Assembly: GCA_030267565.1 (NCBI GenBank)
Contig: BRXU01000029.1
Location: 156,001 to 220,000, forward strand
DNA length: 64,000 nucleotides
From: Pleodorina starrii
Lineage: Eukaryota; Chlorophyta; Chlorophyceae; Chlamydomonadales; Volvocaceae
Direction of reading: 5' to 3'
The notes under the pieces are model-generated. The model saw only the letters and a list, made by a program, of their open reading frames with translations. It searched no databases and was not told the origin of the DNA. This document shows, one piece after another, positions 56,837 to 64,000 of the stretch (its first letter is position 1; each line of letters starts with the position of its first letter). Made by a program: the position numbers and the translations under genes.

Positions 56837-57170
56837 ATGTATGTGCAAGGCCATCCACTCCGGATCGCCACGCACAACATGCATGGGCTGCTGGCGTCGC
56901 ATGGGAACCGTCTTCAGGCAGCAGTATGGCAGTGGGCAGAGCTGTGTCTGGATGTGGTGTCTCTACAGGAGACCCACCATACCAACATCCAGCACCAATG
57001 CCTCTTTACGCGGGACCTACGCCATGCAGCAATGCTGCAGGCGCATACCCAAGGTTGGCACGTAGCGGCGCACTCGTGGTCTGGCTCGACCCACACGCAC
57101 CCGGCCAACACGCACCTGGCCCTATGCCGTGCGGGTGCGAGTGCATATATATTGGGGACAATGAATGCTA
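56837..57170 (+). pseudogene. LINE AP-endonuclease N-terminal fragment
   Basis: From the ATG at 56837: LRIATHNMHGLLASHGNRL, LCLDVVSLQETHH, then a run to AGASAYIL. The Asn of THNMHGL and Glu of LQETHH are the first two metal-site residues of the exonuclease-endonuclease-phosphatase fold that nicks target DNA. Later motifs (GDFN, SDH) were not found, so the domain is incomplete. Confidence 0.65.
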
Positions 57171-57580
57171 TTTTCATATGCTGCGTGAGGACGGAGGTTG
57201 GGGGCGTCACCTTTCTGATCTGGGAAAGGGGTCGGCACTGGGAGAGGGCGTTCTCACCATTGCATGGGCACTGGGTTTTTACGGCTTTCCTTGGGGCGTG
57301 GTGCTGGGCGGCAGTGTACAGCTGTGGGTTGCGCTTGCTAGCGCACCGATGCACGCCAGTCATGAAACACCCCAACGGAGCGTACAATACACTTGCAAGC
57401 ACTGTGCTTCCTTCGCCTGCCTCTCCTACTTCCGACTGCCGCTCGCCAACCCTGATGGAACCCGCTTTTTACCTGCGCGTTGTCGCGCGGACGTGGCGGA
57501 TGTGTTGCAAGCTTGCATCCGTGTTTAGGACGTGTTTTTGGAGCCATGCCCTGACCGCACATGAACCTCCTGATTAAAGG

Positions 57581-58195
57581 GCAACTGACTACCCAGGACT
57601 ACCTACCTCTCCCTATTTCCGATGCCTCGGCTAGTGCGTTGGTTCCGCTGGTCCGCTACACACGGCCTGCTTACACCAAAAGCGGGACTGCCGGAGGCCC
57701 TTACTTGTATAAATGAACTTGTGCGTTTCTTAACCCCGCTGCGCGCAGCTGCGTGATCACGTGCGTCAATGTACCGCTCGGTAGATTGCAGGTTGTCGGT
57801 GTCATTTACGCTATTTTATTATGATTGCTGGATGGATGCCTATTTGTTTGGCGTGCGAGGAGCCAGTCAGCGGGTATATATGGCAGGGTCTTGTACAATG
57901 CGAAGACTGGCTTCACGCCCACCATATTATGTATATATATACAGCCGTTCGCCACGTGACTAACGAACGTCTCCACGCACGTGAGTATGTGTTTGTAATG
58001 ACACGCAGGTCCGAATGGCTATTTAGAACAGCTGACACGGGATAGGGATTGACTCGCTACTTTTGCTGCTTAGCCACCCGCATGTACGTACGTATATGTA
58101 CGTATGGGCTCGTTGAATTTAAACGAGCCGAATGAAGCGCCTAACCAAAGCCCTAGCTACTGCTGCCGGTGCCTCTACATATATATCTAGTCATT
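57581..58195. other. Intergenic region downstream of the Cys-rich gene
   Basis: No gene recognised. It holds small ACGTACGTATATGTACGTA-type palindromic words near 58083-58108. The right end should be 3' UTR of the minus-strand gene. Confidence 0.35.
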
Positions 58196-61100
58196 TCAGT
58201 CCTTCACGTAAAAACACAGCCCAGGATGCACCTTCGGATACAGTGGGCCGCACGCACTCTTTAAGCAAACCAAGCCTTCCGACACATCGAAGCTAAAGGC
58301 CAGGCACAGCGAGTTGGTAGAACAGGCGGCGGCGGCAGTTTCCCTGTCCGTGCTTGAGCAAGTAAGGCCCGATGCTGCTCTGGGGGCTGGGATTGTCGGC
58401 ATCCGGGAACGCCACGTAGCCGCTGATGCTTGGGCACACTGCGTATGTAAGAGTCACACATGTAGAGGGACATGATGGGAAACGCATGATTCGCAATTTA
58501 TCGAACTACCCTGACAAGCCATTGAGAGTAATATTACGGAACCTCGCGCACAGACTACTAGGCCCGCAATTGTTTAGAGCAGTACGGCATCACGCAATTG
58601 GCTGGAGCCCGAGGCAGGCATGCATTTACCTGTAATGTTTTCAGCAGCCCCTGTCGCCTCTCCAGCGTTTCCAGGCCCTCCGGCTGCACCTAATGGTGAG
58701 AGGAATTCGCGTGGGGTTTGCGCGCGTTAGGACCATATATATAATCAACATAAATCGCTGTGATGCTTTTATTCCGGAAGCAAGGGATGACGACCCAGCA
58801 GCCAGGCTTGCTAATTTCCTTGACAGGAAGATCTGCGATCCCAAATATTCGTCGCTCAAACGGGCAAAAACATTACGGCTGATGAGACGTTTTTGGCTGG
58901 GAAGGCCCGCCGAACGTCTTTCTCAGATATATATTCGGGCGGAAGCAAGCAAACAAGGCATGATTCTTGCCAAGATATCAACCATGACCGTGTGCGTGCC
59001 GTGTGCGTGCAAGTCAATACTTGTTATCAGAATCAGCAAGCTCATTTCTCGAGGGTCGCTTTATATTTTCTCATCCTCGTGATAGAATCAATGACGGCAG
59101 ATTTATCCAGCTGTGTTGGCTTCCTAATTTGTGATGATCAGACTGTGCGCCTCCTATTATCCATAAAATATCATACTTGTAAAATACCACATATTTATTG
59201 GACACTGAAAATCGTAAAAAAACATCTAAACTTTACAAAGAAGTGAGTCAAAATAAAGTATAATAAAAATTGTATAAATATTATAATATATAAACCCTGT
59301 AGGGCCTACATATAACCTATATATAACCCCTATATGTTCACCCTATATATAGGGTCCTAAAATACCTTGCATTTCTGCAGGTGTATTCACCATGAATAAT
59401 CTATCGTTTTTCGCGTTTTTCGCATAAGGAGACACAACTGTACTCATAATCACACAATAAGGAGAAGAAATATATATATATATATATATGGTCTTATAAG
59501 CCTTCGTTCGCCGCTTGATTGCTTGCAGCGGTATTCCAGAATAAACTCACGGGTTTTGCGGTACATGCACAGCCCTGCGATGATGGCCGTGCCGTACGCC
59601 ACGTCGGACTTGATCCACCCCCGTCCGATCTTGGGCACCAGATCCGGTCGTGTGGCAGCCGACGTCACCAGCACGAAGCCCTCGCATTCACTGTTGGCAC
59701 TGCAGGCGGCTTCCGGGTCGATGACATCCCCCGAGGCGAGGTCGTCGCCTTTGTGGTCCACATCCGGTGTTGCCGAGGCATAACCAGGTATGTCGGGGCA
59801 ACCTGCATCAATAACGTACGTATGGCGCGCGGCAGATAACAGGTGACACGATTAACTAGGCAGCAGATAGATAAATACCGATAGATGGGCTCCGCCGTAC
59901 GTAGCTGCTCAACTGGCTGCTGGGCGATACGATCAGCTGCCTGCTGTTAAAGAGAACCGTAGAGCGAGGGATGGATGCATGTATGCACACAACTCAATGT
60001 TACAGCCCCTGCAGTCCGAGTTCGAGTCGCACGCACCGGGGGCTGTGTCTGCATGGCCGAGCATGATCCGATATTGTCGCCTGGGTCGTACTGGTTCGGC
60101 CAAAAACGTTCGGCCCAAAACGTTCGATCGGTTAATTGTGCGAAGACATGCGAGTAGGCACGATGTTGATCGGCAAATCTTGCTGCCGATGTACATACGC
60201 ATCCTGGAGCGGTAAGCATCAGTCAACCATGCGTGCATGCAGGTGATGACCGTCCGCATGCGGGTATGCATGTCAGAGTACGGATGGGATTCCGGGTTTC
60301 GGAGGCCTTCGTGGACGCAGTCGGTTTACACGAAAGGGATGGGCTAGCACACAAGCGAGGGCCCGGCGGGCATGGATAAACTTACTTGTCCCGCCAGCAG
60401 CAGGTGGCTGGTTCTGCTTCACATAGAAGCACATTCCGGCTGCCGCGATGGTTGGGCCGCTCACATTCTTCACGCAGCCGAATCCCATGGGCGCAAAGAC
60501 GTTGAAAGCCTTGCAATTTGGGTCGGTGGAGCACGCAGCTGCGGCGCCGCTGGTGTCCGTGCTCCAGCAGGGCACGATGTCGTCATGTGGGTGGTCGACA
60601 TCAGGCTCCACCGTGTACCCGGGGACATCAACGCACACTGTGGGTAGCAGGCGTTAGGTCCACATGCATAATTCACGCAGGGGGTATGAAGACGGAGTGC
60701 TGCTGAGGCCACAGTTCATATCATGAGGACATGCATGCGTGGCCAGGCATGAAATGACCAATTCAAGGTTGACAGGAGCCTTTGTTTCTAAGGTCGCACC
60801 TTCCAAAAGAGGTATAGATCGAGCTGCGCGTACAACAAACGCACAGGGTCGAATTGCAGCAGACTTGGGCAGCAAGGTACGATGGCCACTCAAACGCCTT
60901 TCACGCTGCTGTATCCATGTGGCCTTTGCCAAGCAAGTTCATTCGTTTTCCAAGTTGCGTGCACGTAATTATTGTAGCCGCTCTGTTTTATATTCGCATC
61001 TTTTTATTTTTTAGGCAGCATGCATGGCAGCAGTAGCTGTGCCCTCGAGTTCGCTTGGGAACCAATAATGTATGCTTGCTATGCATGTGCGTGCGTGGGC

Positions 61101-61900
61101 CTCAAGCTAGGAAGCACGAGATGCGTGCATGCATATGTACGTATGCCGCACACGCGCCTCACCGACTAAACGCCTTACATACGCACTCTCATTCGTATAT
61201 GTGCACGGAGCCATGGGGATCAGCACTTGTCTTTCCCGGCCTAGAGGGAGCCCGCCGTCATCTCGTCGTCTTCCTACGTAAGCAGCTGGCTGGGGCTCGT
61301 GCAGCATTCCCATCCCGCGTTAGGTTCCGCGCACAGGAAGGGGCACACGCGCGTGCGGTAGCAGTGCGGCAGCACCAGCGAGCCACGGCCCCGCCCATCC
61401 ACACGCACGGGCTTCCGTCGAGCTTAACTTCACACTACGTATATATATCAAGGGCTTGGTATATATGTACAAACGTGTGATGTACATAAGCGGTGAAAGG
61501 AACGTTTGTTTTGCATTCCACGCACAAGGCTACACGCGCGTTTAATGAAGCTGGCCAAGCTGCTGCTGACAGGCATTCTTCATCAGCATCCGAGCGAGTG
61601 CCGAGGCACATGCCTGAATGGGCGGAACGCATGTTTGCGCATTCCTTGTGTAGCCGCCGTGGTGCCAGGGCTCGGCTCCGGCCGCCCCGCGCGATGAGTG
61701 GCGCTGTCATACCTTTATATTTCCAGGCTGCCAACTAGGCGACCGTTTGCTTGATTGGCCTTCGACCAGTGCGTCTGCATGCAGCCGAGCTTACCTGTTG
61801 CCGCAATGGAGAGCCTCGGACCGAATACCAGCAGTAAGGCCGTGCAGCAGGAGGCCAGCAGCAGCAGCGGCAGCAGGGGCGATTTCCGCGGCGGGGGCAT
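58196..61900 (-). CDS. Secreted or membrane-anchored protein with three Cys-rich PAN/Apple-like modules, 5 exons
   Basis: Predicted exons: 61795-61900 (signal exon), 60386-60637 (module 1), 59551-59802 (module 2), 58630-58689 (linker), 58196-58438 (module 3 and TGA). Exon 1 codes MPPPRKS, then a Leu-rich hydrophobic core to LSIAAT, a signal peptide or N-terminal anchor. Module 1 (residues 36-119) reads CVDVPGYTVEPDVDHPHDDI through CSTDPNCKAF to MCFYVKQ. Module 2 (120-203) reads CPDIPGYASATPDVDHKGDD to LCMYRKT. A Gly/Ala-rich 20-residue linker precedes module 3. All introns are phase 1, and modules 1 and 2 are both exactly 84 residues. Exon 5 needs a 1-nt frame change between CPSISGYVAFPDADN and TCSSTDRETAAAACS, so this allele is broken or contains a sequence error. 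Likely extracellular binding or matrix role; the domain family name is tentative. Confidence 0.7.
58880..59540. other. AT-rich intronic island
   Basis: The intron between modules 2 and the linker is markedly AT-rich in a GC-rich region. It includes ATATATAACC/CCTATATATAGGG words near 59280-59350 and a (TA)n tract at 59471-59489. It could be a separate insertion; no coding feature was found. Confidence 0.5.
59960..60115 (-). pseudogene. Broken Cys-rich module inside an intron
   Basis: The minus strand reads FWPNQYDPGDNIGSCSAM, then after a 1-nt shift ADTAPGACDSNSDCRGCNIE. This matches PNQYVSEANIGNCAAM and CDTNSDCAAFSI of the downstream paralogue at 63735-63958 better than the modules of its own host gene. 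The first Cys and the C-terminal half are missing. Confidence 0.7.
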
Positions 61901-63734
61901 CGGCAGCCACGCGGCCGCGAGCTGGCGCCGCGGTGACCCACAGAGCGCGGGAGAAGGAGATAGATCTCAAACTGCACCTGATGAAGCCGGCCCTCGAGAT
62001 CAAAATGCCCTTCCTTCCGTTCGTTTCGTCACACAGAAACGGAAAAGGCTGAGCCAGTTGCCGCGCGGTGCAGAATACTAGAAGTATTAATGGCGACCAG
62101 AATTAAGGGAACGGGTTTAGTGCGTGCGTGGTTCATCATATCTGTTCCAGCAGGCACGCTCGGCGCATACGCACGGCACATCGATCGTTGTACTTTTCCG
62201 CATACTGGCTGCTGCTGCCACGATCACGTGCTAGAGCTAGGCCACAGCCCACTGATGTCACTGTCGGAGGCTGTACAATCCGAGCGCCTCGTCCCGCAAC
62301 TGCCTCGGTAGGTGATGTATGTATGCACGGGCAACCAAGGTTTGGGTCAGCTTCCGTCGTTCCGTGCGTGACCTTGCTTGCGTGACCATGTGTCGGTCGC
62401 TGTCCCATCGAGCGACGGACTTCGTTCATTCGTACGTTCGATTATAGGATTATATGACTGCAGGTGACTGTATGTCAGGTTCTAGATTATGCGCGAGTAG
62501 TATCAAAAGGTATCAAACCTTTGCGTGCCTCGGAACAATGCGGTCGGTAAGCAATGGCTCATGATGCACGCAGCACAGTCGCTAATAACGGATGGATGGG
62601 CTGTTGTGCATGCATGTGCGATGCATGGATGGCCCATGGGTCAACAAAACGCCGATTGCGAACGCGCTCGCCGCCGAGCCTAGCGTAACAATGTATTCGT
62701 TACGTTAAGAATAAAAAGTAGACGTAAAAAAACATGTGTGTACTGCGGCTGCCACAGCCAGCGAGCGATGCTGTCATCCCATTCCAGCCATGCTGAACCA
62801 CCGACACAGGCCTACCTGAAGCTGAACGAAGTACAGCAGTACCTACTCTTGCCACAGTACGCACATATAAGTTTTTTTTGCAAGCTGACTGGAGGCAGGC
62901 GGCATCGGGCAGAAAGCGGCTGTGTGCTGAAGCGGTTGCGAACTCCAGGGTATACGTACGACGAATATGAATTTGCAGTACGCTCCATACAGCGGCGCGT
63001 GAGTAGTAATTAGCAGCGAGCACGCTAGCGCATGCAGCCGGGTGCACGACGCCAATGAACCATACATAATACTGCTTTTAGCTAGGATGTGCATGTACTA
63101 CGTACACATCGTTATTAGTTCCGTATGCTCACAGCATCCTCAGACACGGGGGCCCCGCGGCCGCCCGCTCACCGCCGCCCGCGACGGATAGACTTTGTAG
63201 CTAGATAGAAACACACACGCATGTGCAGGTAGCTAGGCGCATATCGAATTGCAGAGCCCAGCCGTCGGTCATGCCTGATTTATATCCCTGTCTTTTTATC
63301 TGTTTTATCTGTTGCGGACCTCCGTAAATAACGGGCTAGTAGATTATCATTGACGGGCATCGCATTGCGCACATGTACGTGTATGGCAGCCAATCAAGCA
63401 AGCCGCAAGGCCACATTCGCGAAATGTATGCGGCACCGACCAGCATAACGAGCGTGAGCCTCGCTCCCACGCACGATACATCAAAGCGGGCGCGACGCGA
63501 CGTACGGCAGATTAATTCTAGCATCACACATACATGCTTACGTGCGTGCGCATCCCTTTCCGAAAGGCACCGTGCTCATCTATCCATCAGGCCCCTGAAG
63601 CCGCTGTTCACCAATCTGGTTCAACAATAAGGTATGCGTACAAGGTCTTCGTTGTATTATTGGTCCAGCCAGACATGCATCCGGCCATCCTCACGTGCAG
63701 CGCGCGAGACGCTGCCTGCCTTCTGTACTACTAT
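61901..63734. other. Intergenic region between two Cys-rich genes
   Basis: It should hold the promoter of the gene starting at 61900 and the 3' UTR of the gene ending at 63735. No further module or gene was recognised. GC content varies and TGCATGCATG-type words are common. Confidence 0.4.
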
Positions 63735-63958
63735 CTAGACCTTCATGTAAAAGCAATAGCCAGTCCTCACGGAGGTTGGGCCCGTTTGGGTCTTCAGGCA
63801 GCCAATGTCCCGGGAGTCGATGCTGAACGCCGCGCAGTCGGAGTTCGTGTCGCAGGAGGCGGCGGCGGTTTCTGCGCTCATGGCCGCGCAGTTGCCGATG
63901 TTGGCTTCAGAGACGTACTGGTTCGGATATGCCTTGTATCCGTTGACGTTCGTACATG
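63735..63958 (-). CDS. Last exon of a second Cys-rich PAN/Apple-like gene (5' part beyond the window)
   Basis: Acceptor ATGCAG at 63959-63964 is followed by CA then TGT, so the entering intron is phase 1 as in the neighbour. The exon codes CTNVNGYKAYPNQYVSEANI, GNCAAMSAETAAASCDTNSD, CAAFSIDSRDIGCLKTQTGP and TGYCFYMKV, then TAG. This is a complete, unbroken module with six to seven Cys in the same order as modules 1-3 of the gene ending at 58196. It continues past 64000. Confidence 0.8.
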
Positions 63959-64000
63959 CTGCATAAAGGCACGCACCAAGCGGGAATGAAGCGCGGCTGC

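Larger units (their letters stand above)
54782..57580 (+). mobile_element. Decayed LINE (L1-like), no reverse transcriptase seen
   Basis: An ORF1-like region (54782-56800) is Pro/Ala/Gln-rich with a basic helix KRKRQQLEHLSDEERAERNK near 56390-56460. It is followed by an AP-endonuclease start at 56837. Coding signal jumps between all three plus frames, so several indels are present. The usual YADD-type RT of LINEs is absent before similarity fades at about 57500. The copy is therefore internally deleted or 3'-truncated and inactive. Confidence 0.65.

Overview
The window looks like nuclear DNA of a green alga, probably a chlorophyte of the Chlamydomonas/volvocine type. The reasons are GC-rich DNA, genes cut into many short exons by GT-AG introns, Ala/Gly-rich low-complexity protein segments, and a DIRS-type tyrosine-recombinase retrotransposon beside LINE and Ty3/gypsy remains. 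No bacterial-style operon is present. The species cannot be fixed from the sequence alone. LAYOUT: (1) Positions 1-1290 hold the 5' part of a Ty3/gypsy reverse transcriptase on the minus strand, next to a short element bounded by inverted repeats. (2) Positions 1293-30590 and 35962-37540 are one tandem array of 51 tRNA-Thr(AGT) genes or close relatives, all on the minus strand, in units of about 631 bp or 554 bp. Blocks of units have themselves been duplicated, giving periods of 2370, 1816, 1894 and 1108 bp. About 30 copies share one identical tRNA sequence; the other 21 carry changes, several in bases important for tRNA structure. (3) The array is split at 30588-35964 by a complete-looking DIRS-like retrotransposon with gag-like, RT/RNase H/methyltransferase-like and tyrosine recombinase ORFs. 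Its removal restores the 631-bp spacing exactly, and a GTT trinucleotide stands at both junctions. (4) Positions 39593-46860 carry, on the minus strand, a 14-exon gene for a patatin/cPLA2-like acyl hydrolase of about 656 residues. (5) Positions 47000-54700 are gene-poor, with degenerate repeats, coding-like helical modules and palindromes. (6) Positions 54780-57580 are a decayed LINE with an AP-type endonuclease start. (7) Positions 58196-61900 carry, on the minus strand, a gene for a secreted or membrane-anchored protein with three Cys-rich modules resembling PAN/Apple domains, each coded by one exon of intron class 1-1. A related gene starts outside the window and ends at 63735. HOW THE PARTS RELATE: the array is shaped by unequal exchange and was then hit by the DIRS element. 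The lipase gene and the Cys-rich gene pair are ordinary host genes of separate function. The most unusual content is the tRNA-Thr array with its nested higher-order repeats and lack of close Pol III terminators. Exon borders were read by eye from splice consensus and reading-frame continuity, so they are predictions.
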